A DNA stretch of 64,000 bases, from the NCBI RefSeq assembly GCF_013386165.1, contig NZ_JACAOS010000022.1:41369-105368 (forward strand), read 5' to 3'. Below are positions 42,390 through 49,851 of this stretch, in pieces. The position numbers were made by a program, and so were the translations under genes. This DNA comes from Pseudomonas gingeri (GTDB taxonomy: Bacteria > Pseudomonadota > Gammaproteobacteria > Pseudomonadales > Pseudomonadaceae). The first letter of the stretch is position 1; the number at the start of each line of letters is the position of its first letter. The notes under the pieces are model-generated. The model was not told the DNA's origin. It saw only the letters and a program-made list of their open reading frames with translations, and ran no database searches.

Positions 42390-43364
42390 TCACAAAGAGG
42401 TAAGCGAGGAATTATCCCCGTGAACCGCGACAATGCCAATCGTCCCCGGCGTTCCCGCCAGCAACTCCCCCTGCTCCAGCCAGTTCAGCGCAATCGGCCA
42501 AAGCTTTTCCTGATACTGGCTACGGAAGAAGGCGAAATGTCCCACCTCTGATTCATCGATATCCTCAGGCGCGATGCGCAGGTGGGTGCGGTGGCTGGTG
42601 GTGAAGTAGGCCAGTAGCCGCTCAATCGCCGCCACCGTACCGAATGGATCGTCTGTGAGACTGATGGCGAGGATCCGGGCCTTTACGCGGGAAAAGGGCA
42701 GCATGGCGAGTTTTCGTCCGCTGGGACGCTTGGCGTAGTCCGGGGTCGGTGTCGCCCAGTCCATCACCACCCCGGCGGGGGTGTCTTCCAGCCAGCCGAG
42801 GCGCTTGCCCGGGAAATAGCCGTAGAGGCCGGTCAGCAGCGGCATGATCAGGTGCCACTTGCCGAACATCTTCCAGCGGGTGGCGGGCGCATAGTCGCGC
42901 CAGTAGGCGAATTGCGCGCCGACGCTGACCACCCGGCGAATCCAATGCCCTGAGGCGGCCAGCCCGACCGCGCAACCACCGAAGCTGTGGGCGACCACAT
43001 CGATGGGTTGACCAGGATGCTCGCGCGCGGCCCGCTGCAGCATGGCTTCGAAATCCAGCGCGCCCCAGTCGGTCCAGGAAGCCTTGAGCCCGCGCAGCGT
43101 CGCCGGACGCGATTCACCGATGCCGCGATAGTCGTAGCTGATGACGTCCATGCCGTTGGCAAACAGGTAGTCGGCAAAGCGCGAATAATGGCGGCAGCGC
43201 ACCGAAGTGGCGGCGTTGATGATCACCACCGGGCGTGTCGCATCACCGTCGCCATGGCGCCAGGCAAAACCGCCCAGTGCAAATCCATCAGCGGCCCGTT
43301 CACTGAAAGTCTCGGCGCGGGAGGCGGTGGGCGAGAGGCATGGCTGGCGGGTGATCGAACTCAT
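42390..43364 (-). CDS. Alpha/beta hydrolase (YheT/serine-aminopeptidase-like)
   Basis: 324-residue serine hydrolase. The nucleophile elbow is VAHSFGGCAVG, the oxyanion region VVIINAATSVRCRHYSRFADYL, and a YDYRGIGES motif follows. Acid and His residues lie in SLTDDPFG and EVGHFAFFR. It resembles the Pseudomonas group annotated as alpha/beta fold hydrolases with UCP037442-type architecture; substrate unknown. The ATG at 43364 is chosen for fit with the family; AGGGA lies ~12 bases upstream. Confidence 0.85.
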   Translation of the reverse strand: MSSITRQPCLSPTASRAETFSERAADGFALGGFAWRHGDGDATRPVVIINAATSVRCRHYSRFADYLFANGMDVISYDYRGIGESRPATLRGLKASWTDWGALDFEAMLQRAAREHPGQPIDVVAHSFGGCAVGLAASGHWIRRVVSVGAQFAYWRDYAPATRWKMFGKWHLIMPLLTGLYGYFPGKRLGWLEDTPAGVVMDWATPTPDYAKRPSGRKLAMLPFSRVKARILAISLTDDPFGTVAAIERLLAYFTTSHRTHLRIAPEDIDESEVGHFAFFRSQYQEKLWPIALNWLEQGELLAGTPGTIGIVAVHGDNSSLTSL

Positions 43365-43525
43365 TGAGCGGGTCCCTGGCATGGAAAGGGGGGGCTGATC
43401 CCTGAGCGCTTTTTGCGCCCTGATACAGTGCTTGCAGCTGGGCAAATTGATCGCCGATACTGCCGTGGCTATCGGTGCACGAGACGCTAACCTTCGGACG
43501 GCGGCTGTTTCAACAAAGGAATGCC

Positions 43526-44956
43526 ATGTTCCAGATAGATCGCAACAGCAAGACGCTGCTGGTGGACCAGATCAGAAACGCGATCATTGCCCGCATTGAA
43601 TCCTTTCAGTGGGTTCAGGGCGGGCGGCTCCCTTCTGTTCGTGCGCTGGCCAAGCAACTGGGCGTCAGTATCTTTACGGTGAGCAGCGCCTACGAAGACC
43701 TGGTGGCGCAACACGTCATCGAGTCGCGTCCGGGCGCGGGCTATTTCATCCTGGCCTGCAATCCGGCCGGTCCCCTCAAGGACACCGACACACTGGTGCC
43801 GCCTTCCAGTGAACACTCGAGTTTTCTCTTCCGCGCCCTGGACCCGACGCAATACGATATTCCCGTGAGTTCAGGTTACTTGCCTCCGTCCTGGCTGGTC
43901 GACGCGGTCCCGGCTTCCGTGACCGGGCGGCTGATTCGTAACACACTTTCCTGCAGCACTCCAGCGCCGGCAGCCGGCAGCCAGGACCTGCGGGCGGTGA
44001 TTGCGCGCAAGTTGCGCGAGGTCCAGATCAACGCCGCCAGTAACCAGATCGTGGTCACCATGGGCGCCACCCATGGGTTTTCACTGCTGCGCAGTATTCT
44101 CCTGAGTCCCGGGGATTACCTGCTGGTGGAGGACCCCAGCTACCTGCTGCTGCAACTGAAGCTGATCAAGGATCGCAACTTCAAGATCATCACGGTGCCG
44201 CGCCTGGATGACGGGCCGGACCTGGCGGCGATGGAAGCGATGCTGATCAAGTATCGACCGAAACTGTTCCTGACCCAGACCCTGGTGCACAACCCTACCG
44301 GTGGCAGCACCTCGCCGGCGAAGGGCTTCAAGCTGCTGTCGCTGTCCCGGCAGTATGATTTTCATATCATCGAGGACGATATTTTCGGTGGGCTCTCGTC
44401 AAGGTCGACACTGCGGCTTGCCAGTCTGGATGGCCTCGACAGGACGTTCTATATCAGCGGTTTCAGCAAGGTGCTCAGCCCGGCGTTGCGCCTGGGCTAC
44501 GTGGCGGCTCCGCCGGCCTTCGTCGAACGGCTGATTGAGCAGAAAATGTACAACTTGCTGTGCGGCTCGGCGATTGACGAAACCATCGTGACCTACACCC
44601 TGGAGTCTGGCCGCTATCAGCACCACCTGGACGGGCTGGGTCAGCGGGTCATGCGGGAGCGCTCAAGGGCGCGTGAGTGGTTGGGGGCTTGCGGCGTGGT
44701 GTTTGAGGAGCACGGCGCGGACGGCCTGTTTCTCTGGGGGCGTTTGCCGGAGCAGGTGAATATACCGGGCCTGGTCGAACAGGCCCATCGCGCCGGCATC
44801 CTGCTGGCGCCAGGCTCGTTGTTCAGCAATACCAGTGAGTATGACCAGTACATCCGCTTCAACGTCAGCCATTGCAATCATCCCGGGTTCAAACACTTTC
44901 TCCAGGCGCAGCTCGGTCTGGTCGCGTCGTCGCTGCCCATCGGGCACGATGCCTGA
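43526..44956 (+). CDS. MocR-type GntR regulator with aminotransferase domain
   Basis: 476-residue regulator: N-terminal winged helix (GGRLPSVRALAKQLGVSIFTVSSAYEDL), C-terminal aminotransferase-like domain with the PLP lysine in YISGFSKVLSPALRLGYVA and LVEDPSYLLLQ. AAGGA precedes the ATG at 43526. It converges on the four-gene cassette ending at 44974 and may regulate it; an inverted repeat ccgata-N10-tatcgg (43454-43475) lies in its own promoter region. Confidence 0.9.
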   Translation: MFQIDRNSKTLLVDQIRNAIIARIESFQWVQGGRLPSVRALAKQLGVSIFTVSSAYEDLVAQHVIESRPGAGYFILACNPAGPLKDTDTLVPPSSEHSSFLFRALDPTQYDIPVSSGYLPPSWLVDAVPASVTGRLIRNTLSCSTPAPAAGSQDLRAVIARKLREVQINAASNQIVVTMGATHGFSLLRSILLSPGDYLLVEDPSYLLLQLKLIKDRNFKIITVPRLDDGPDLAAMEAMLIKYRPKLFLTQTLVHNPTGGSTSPAKGFKLLSLSRQYDFHIIEDDIFGGLSSRSTLRLASLDGLDRTFYISGFSKVLSPALRLGYVAAPPAFVERLIEQKMYNLLCGSAIDETIVTYTLESGRYQHHLDGLGQRVMRERSRAREWLGACGVVFEEHGADGLFLWGRLPEQVNIPGLVEQAHRAGILLAPGSLFSNTSEYDQYIRFNVSHCNHPGFKHFLQAQLGLVASSLPIGHDA

Positions 44957-44973
44957 GAGCGTGGCGCCTTGGC

Positions 44974-45345
44974 TCAGGCGCTGGTCGTGCTGCGCAGTAT
45001 TTGTCCGCCGGCGGCTTCGATGATCGAGCTGAGCTTTTCGTACTGGGCTTCGGGGATGAAGGCGCCCAGGAAGACCGAGCCGAGGCTGCGCTGCCAGAGT
45101 TTGAAGTAGCGTTCCAGGCTCATGACTTCGCTCAGGTTCTGATAGGAGAAGATGGTGCCCTCAAGGATGATGACCTCATCGCTGTCCTGCAGATGCTGGA
45201 TGCATAACTCGTCATCCACTTCCGAGTCGTTGATGGTCAGCCTGATGTTCTCGATCCAGTGGAGCGGCCTGCCGTCATGGTTCAGCCACACGGCAGGCTC
45301 GGCATAAAAGGATTTCAGTGCAAGTCCAGTGGTTTTCGTCGACAT
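44974..45345 (-). CDS. Unknown protein, last gene of a four-gene cassette
   Basis: 123-residue soluble protein with no recognised domain. Notable segments: AEPAVWLNHDGRPLHWIENI, DELCIQHLQDSDEVIILEGT and a C-terminal helix KLSSIIEAAGGQILRST. No signal peptide. It follows the methyltransferase by 13 bases, so it is surely co-expressed; a regulatory or accessory role in the cassette's pathway is possible. Confidence 0.7.
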   Translation of the reverse strand: MSTKTTGLALKSFYAEPAVWLNHDGRPLHWIENIRLTINDSEVDDELCIQHLQDSDEVIILEGTIFSYQNLSEVMSLERYFKLWQRSLGSVFLGAFIPEAQYEKLSSIIEAAGGQILRSTTSA

Positions 45346-45358
45346 GGAGAACTCCAGC

Positions 45359-46138
45359 TCACTTTTTCTCGGCTTTGAACCGCAGGCGTGTGCAGTCCAG
45401 TGTCCATTGGCCGTTACTGTCCAGTAAATCTGCCGTCAGCTCTTCGGACACTTCATTCAGAAACGCTTCTTGCGATTCGCTGGGCAAGAGTGCCAGGTAG
45501 CGGCTACCGAACATTTGTAGCCATTGGGCAATCGAGCAGTCCAGAGTCACCGGGTGTTCGAACCAATGAATGGCGCTGACGTGGAAGCCCGCGTTTTCGA
45601 GCACTTGCTGGTAGGCCCCGGCTGTCGGCAGGTAAAGCTGATCGGCGACTTCGAAGTCAAGGGATCTGCGTGCCAGTGAGTCGCGCAGTGCGCGCCGCAG
45701 CACTGTCTGGTGCTCGGCTCCGGCGAACTCACCGACAAAACGTCCACCCGGTTTCAGGGCTTCGTAGATGCCGACGGCCACCTGGTCCGAGCGCTGCATC
45801 CAGTGCAGGGCGTCATAGCTCAGGACCGCATCGAACTCCTGATAAAAGTACAACTGCTCGGCATTGCCATGGCGTGCCTCCAGCCCTCTGGCCCGGGCGG
45901 CCGACACCAGGCTTGGGTCGCTGTCGAACCCCACCACTTGATTCCCGTAACGTTGGAGTTGTTCGCTCAGGTGGCCGTCGCCACAGCCGATATCCAGGAG
46001 CAGTTCCCCGGGCTTGAGAGCCAGCAGTTCGAGGACGGCCCTGGTGCAATGGTCGGTCAACCGGATGTCATGTTCATCCCGCAATGCACTCCTTTGCTGC
46101 AACTCACCGCTCGGACAAAAAGATGTCGAAGAAGTCAT
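45359..46138 (-). CDS. Class I SAM-dependent methyltransferase (Tam-like)
   Basis: 259-residue methyltransferase. LLLDIGCGDGHLSEQL is SAM motif I, VVGFDSDPSLV follows, and FDAVLSYDALHWM plus ALKPGGRFVGEFAG complete the fold, resembling trans-aconitate methyltransferase. The ATG at 46138 is used; a TTG at 46156 is possible. Third gene of the cassette; the target could be a small molecule handled by the neighbouring exporter. Confidence 0.85.
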   Translation of the reverse strand: MTSSTSFCPSGELQQRSALRDEHDIRLTDHCTRAVLELLALKPGELLLDIGCGDGHLSEQLQRYGNQVVGFDSDPSLVSAARARGLEARHGNAEQLYFYQEFDAVLSYDALHWMQRSDQVAVGIYEALKPGGRFVGEFAGAEHQTVLRRALRDSLARRSLDFEVADQLYLPTAGAYQQVLENAGFHVSAIHWFEHPVTLDCSIAQWLQMFGSRYLALLPSESQEAFLNEVSEELTADLLDSNGQWTLDCTRLRFKAEKK

Positions 46139-46188
46139 GCTTGAGATTCCATTCAAGGATGAGGACGTCTCGGCTGCCGGGCAGAGGC

Positions 46189-47088
46189 TCAGGTGCGTTT
46201 GGACAACCAGACCAAGACGATGACAATAGCGCAGACTAATGGCGTCAGCCAGTTCCAGGCTTCACCCATCAGCCAGATCGAGAAGCCGAAGGTGAAGAAC
46301 GGTTGCAGCAACTGCAACTGGCTGATGCGTTGGATGCCGCCGAGTGCGAGGGCGCGGTTCCAGGAAAAGAAGCCTAGCAGCGAGTTGACCAGCGCCAGGA
46401 ACAGCAGGGCGGCGACACCGCTGCCGGGCAGGTGGGCGAGGGTGTTGCCGTCGTACAGCCATAGACTGGCCGGAAGCAGCACCGGCAGGCTGATGACCAG
46501 GGTCCAGCACATCACCTGCCAACCCGGCAGTTCCTTGGACAGCGCGCCACCCTGGGCATAGCCGAAGCCGGCCAGTGCGACAGCTCCGAGCAGGGCGAGA
46601 TCACCAACGTAGATATCGGAAACATTCGACTTCATCACCGTGTACGACATCACCACCAGGAAGCCCAGGCTGGAGACCGCCCAGAACGCCTTGGAAGGGC
46701 GTGAGCCGGTGATCAGGGTGCCGAAGATCGCGGTGGACAGCGGCAGGGCGGCGAGGACCACGCCGCCATGGCTGACGGGCACATACTGCATGCCCAGCGC
46801 GGTGAGGATCGGGAAGCCGTAGACGATCCCGGTGGAGGTCAGCAGCATGCGCTTGATCTGCGAGCGGTTCGGAAACCTGGCGCGGCCAATCAGCAAAAAC
46901 GGGATTGCGGCGAAGGCTGCGATCACCGAGCGAAAGATCCCGACCTGGACGGCGCTCAGATCGCCCGCAAGCATTTTCGCCGCAGGTAAGGTCATGGCAA
47001 AGGCCGCTACGGAGATCAGGCCCAGGAAGTAGGCTTGCAGGTCTTGGCTCTTGGTCTCTGGAAATCGGGCTGCGTTGGCTTGCGTCAT
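46189..47088 (-). CDS. DMT-superfamily (EamA) transporter
   Basis: 299-residue inner-membrane protein with ten predicted helices in two EamA repeats (LPAAKMLAGDLSAVQVGIFRS in the first, LFLALVNSLLGFFSWNRALAL in the second). GGAG lies before the ATG. These carriers commonly export amino acids or metabolites. Second gene of the cassette, between the adenylate-forming enzyme and the methyltransferase. Confidence 0.87.
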   Translation of the reverse strand: MTQANAARFPETKSQDLQAYFLGLISVAAFAMTLPAAKMLAGDLSAVQVGIFRSVIAAFAAIPFLLIGRARFPNRSQIKRMLLTSTGIVYGFPILTALGMQYVPVSHGGVVLAALPLSTAIFGTLITGSRPSKAFWAVSSLGFLVVMSYTVMKSNVSDIYVGDLALLGAVALAGFGYAQGGALSKELPGWQVMCWTLVISLPVLLPASLWLYDGNTLAHLPGSGVAALLFLALVNSLLGFFSWNRALALGGIQRISQLQLLQPFFTFGFSIWLMGEAWNWLTPLVCAIVIVLVWLSKRT

Positions 47089-47151
47089 GCTGACGGCTCC
47101 TTTGGGGGGTGGGTCGGAATCCGGGGCGGCCGGGTATCCGTGACAGGTCCT

Positions 47152-48090
47152 TCAGGGCACGGTGGCGTCATTGGCACTGGCCTTCAGCCACAGGCGCAGC
47201 TCCGTCTTGAGGAGCTCGCCATAGTTGTTCTTGAGCAGCACATTGCGAAGTTCTGTCGGGTAGATGGGCGCGTCGCCATAGATGATGGTATTGATGCCCT
47301 TGCCGTCGTAGCCCTCACGGCGGGCCTGCTCGACCATGCAGGTGAACATCGCGGGTGCCACAAACAAGGTGATATTGCTGAACCCGCTCGCCAGCTCTAA
47401 CAGTTCGTCGGCTTTGAAGTCGCGAGACTCCGGGACGACGTGGCGGGCAGCCTGGCGCACATGGATCAGGTTGTAGAGCCCGGCGCAGTGAGACATCGGC
47501 GCGGCATACACCACGGCCTCATCGGTGTTGATCGCAGTGACAGCGGGCGAGCAGCCCTGCGACATGTCCGTCAAATTGCCGTGGCTCAGCATCACGCCTT
47601 TGCAACTGTCGGTGGTGTCGGAGGTGTAGAACAGCCAGGCCAGGTCATCGATATGACGCGGACACGGCGTGTCGGGGGGCGGAGTGACGCAAGTGAGCGC
47701 GCCCATGTCCTCGCGATCCAGTTCCAGACAGCCCAGGGGCAGTCTCTCGGGTGCGAACACCTGGCCGCCGTCGGTGAAAATCAGCCGGGCGTCGGCGTTG
47801 CCGACGATCCAGCCGGCCTCGACGGGGTGCAACTTGCAGTCGATCGGCACTGCCACGGCGCCGGCCCACCAGATGGCGTAGAGCAGCTCGAGGTATTCGC
47901 AGCAGTTCTTCATGAACAGTGCAACCCGGTCGCCGGGGGCAATGCCGTGCTCGTTGATCAGATACGCGGCCCGATACCGGACCAGGTCGACAAAAGCGCC
48001 ATAGTTGGCGACTTGCTGCCGTCCTTCGAACAGAGCTGGGCGCTTCGGGTAGAGGGCGCCGGCTTGGTCCAGCCAGTGGGCGATATTCAT
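47152..48090 (-). CDS. Truncated AMP-binding (adenylate-forming) enzyme with altered P-loop
   Basis: 312 residues corresponding to the N-terminal two-thirds of an acyl-CoA-synthetase/adenylation domain: GIAPGDRVALFMKNCCEYLE, YAIWWAGAVAVPID, and PAMFTCMVEQARREGYDGKG. The usual ~500-residue enzyme continues much further; here the frame stops after ELLKTELRLWLKAS and the GYG(M/Q)TE motif and C-terminal lid domain are absent. The phosphate-binding loop (residues 155-170) reads FYTSDTTDSCKGVMLSH instead of YTSGTTGxPKG. GGAG lies before the ATG at 48090. It may be a dead enzyme or a repurposed binding protein. Confidence 0.75.
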   Translation of the reverse strand: MNIAHWLDQAGALYPKRPALFEGRQQVANYGAFVDLVRYRAAYLINEHGIAPGDRVALFMKNCCEYLELLYAIWWAGAVAVPIDCKLHPVEAGWIVGNADARLIFTDGGQVFAPERLPLGCLELDREDMGALTCVTPPPDTPCPRHIDDLAWLFYTSDTTDSCKGVMLSHGNLTDMSQGCSPAVTAINTDEAVVYAAPMSHCAGLYNLIHVRQAARHVVPESRDFKADELLELASGFSNITLFVAPAMFTCMVEQARREGYDGKGINTIIYGDAPIYPTELRNVLLKNNYGELLKTELRLWLKASANDATVP

Positions 48091-48176
48091 GCTCGGCTCC
48101 TGCGTGCCTGAAGAACATGCGCACACTAATCAGCCTGGTGGGGCGAGTACCGGTACGGTTGGGAATGAGCGCCACG

Positions 48177-48205
48177 AACTGTCTTGTTTGCCGACCATGA
48201 CAGTT
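48177..48205. promoter_or_regulatory. Inverted repeat upstream of the four-gene cassette
   Basis: aactgtc-N15-gacagtt, 7-bp perfect arms, 87-115 bases before the cassette's first ATG. Candidate operator, possibly for the convergent MocR regulator. Confidence 0.45.
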
Positions 48206-48265
48206 GTCGGGTGCGGGCCTGGGGCGCCGAGGATGTCCAGGAAAGGACGAAGAAAATTTGGGCAA

Positions 48266-48290
48266 CAAAAAACCCGCACTAGGCGGGTTT
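48266..48290 (-). terminator. Terminator downstream of tRNA-Phe
   Basis: 8-bp stem aaacccgc/gcgggttt with a 5-nt loop, followed on the minus strand by a T run. It lies 45 bases from the tRNA 3' end. Confidence 0.85.
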
Positions 48291-48335
48291 CTTGTGGGCT
48301 TTCAGATGACGTTGACACCACCTGAAACTAATTAG

Positions 48336-48411
48336 TGGTGCCCAGAGACGGAATCGAACCGCCGACACGGGGATTTTCAATCCCCTGCTCTACCGACTGA
48401 GCTATCTGGGC
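48336..48411 (-). tRNA. tRNA-Phe (anticodon GAA)
   Basis: 76 nt with encoded CCA. Acceptor GCCCAGA/TCTGGGC, anticodon loop ATTGAAAAT region giving GAA, and T-arm GGTTCGATTCC are visible. Confidence 0.97.
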
Positions 48412-48514
48412 AACGGGGCGCATTAAAAGCGTTTTTCGAGGGATCGTCAAGCAAGTTTTCAAAAAAATTTTAATTATTACCGTCGCTTACGACTCAACCC
48501 TCGAAAACACGGGA

Positions 48515-48787
48515 TTATTCGGCAGGCGGTACGTAGCCTTCGGCCTGGGCGTATTCCTCGCCGGAAAAGAACTTGTCCATCTCGCCCTGGATATATTTGC
48601 GGTCTTCACCGTTCATCATGTTCAGGCGTTTCTCGTTGATCAGCAGGGTCTGGTGCTTCAACCAGTCGCCCCAGGCTTTCTGCGAGATGTGTTCGAAAAT
48701 GTCCTGGCCCTTGGCACCCGGGTACGGAGGGCGCTCAAGGCCGGGCAGTTCTTCGTGGTACTTGCGGCACATTACGGTGCGGGTCAT
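48515..48787 (-). CDS. yggX: YggX-family Fe(II)-trafficking protein
   Basis: 90-residue protein with the family signature MCRKYHEELPGLERPPYPG, then WLKHQTLLINEKRLNMM and a DKFFSG motif. It protects iron-sulphur clusters from oxidative damage. Its ATG overlaps the mutY stop by four bases; MutY carries an Fe-S cluster, so the linkage is functional and widely conserved. Confidence 0.96.
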   Translation of the reverse strand: MTRTVMCRKYHEELPGLERPPYPGAKGQDIFEHISQKAWGDWLKHQTLLINEKRLNMMNGEDRKYIQGEMDKFFSGEEYAQAEGYVPPAE

Positions 48788-49851
48788 GACGACTCTCCTG
48801 CATTCAAAACGTCGGCTGCCCGTTTGAGCAGCTTTTTCACCGGGGCGGCAAGGCCCAGGCGCGGCGGGGTGGCGAGGTTATACCAGAGCCAGTCGGCCTC
48901 GGCCACGTGATGGGCGCTCTCTTCGACCTGCACCAGCCACGGCTCGATGGCCAACTGGAAATGGCTGAAGGTGTGGGTCAGGTTCGGCAACGCCTGCTGA
49001 TGGCCCAGCTCCAGCGAGTGCTGCAAGGCCAGGTGCGGCAGGTCATCGAGGTCGTCGAGTTCCGGCAAGCTCCATAAACCGCCCCAGAGGCCGCTGGAAG
49101 GGCGCCGGTAAAGCAGAATGGCGCCATCGCGGTTGGCGAGCAGCGGCATCAGGGTGCGCTTCTGCGGCACGCTCTTGCGTGGCTTGGGAATCGGGTAGCG
49201 GGTTTCCAGTCCGAGCATGTGCGCTTCGCAGCCGACTTTCAGTGGGCAGAGCAGGCAGCTGGGCCTGCTGCGGGTACACAGGGTCGCGCCCAGGTCCATC
49301 ATCGCCTGGGTGTAGTGGTTCACTCGGGCGTGGGGGGTGAAACGCTCGGCGTTGGCCCAGAGCTGCTTGGCCACCTTCGGTTCGCCCGGGTAACCCTCCT
49401 GAGCCGTATAGCGCGCCAGCACGCGCTTGACGTTGCCGTCGAGGATCGCCGCGCGCAGGCCCATGCTGATACTGGCGATGGCGCCGGCGGTGGACAGGCC
49501 GATGCCCGGCAGGTCGGTGAGCTTCTCGACGTCACGGGGAAACTCGCCACCATGTTCGGCAACGACGATCTTCGCGGTCTTCTGCAGGTTACGCGCCCGG
49601 GTGTAGTAGCCCAGGCCCGTCCACAGGTGCAGCACTTCATCTTCCGGCGCGGCGGCCAGGGCCTCGACCGTCGGCAGCGAGGCCATGAAGCGGTCGAAGT
49701 AGTTCAGCACGGTGCTGACCTGGGTCTGCTGCAACATGATCTCCGACACCCACACCCGGTACGGCGTGATGCCTTGTTGCCAGGGCAGGTCGTGGCGGCC
49801 GTGGTGGTCGTACCAATCCAGCACGGCGCTGGAAAACTGCTCGGCTCTCAT
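48784..49851 (-). CDS. mutY: MutY, A/G-specific adenine glycosylase
   Basis: 355-residue DNA repair enzyme removing adenine opposite 8-oxoguanine. Catalytic E37 lies in VSEIMLQQTQV, the helix-hairpin-helix reads LTDLPGIGLSTAGAIAS, and the [4Fe-4S] cysteines are in CTRSRPSCLLCPLKVGC. A C-terminal NUDIX-like domain recognises 8-oxoG. It overlaps asmA upstream and yggX downstream by four bases each; the longer open frame upstream runs through asmA and is not used. Confidence 0.96.
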   Translation of the reverse strand: MRAEQFSSAVLDWYDHHGRHDLPWQQGITPYRVWVSEIMLQQTQVSTVLNYFDRFMASLPTVEALAAAPEDEVLHLWTGLGYYTRARNLQKTAKIVVAEHGGEFPRDVEKLTDLPGIGLSTAGAIASISMGLRAAILDGNVKRVLARYTAQEGYPGEPKVAKQLWANAERFTPHARVNHYTQAMMDLGATLCTRSRPSCLLCPLKVGCEAHMLGLETRYPIPKPRKSVPQKRTLMPLLANRDGAILLYRRPSSGLWGGLWSLPELDDLDDLPHLALQHSLELGHQQALPNLTHTFSHFQLAIEPWLVQVEESAHHVAEADWLWYNLATPPRLGLAAPVKKLLKRAADVLNAGESS

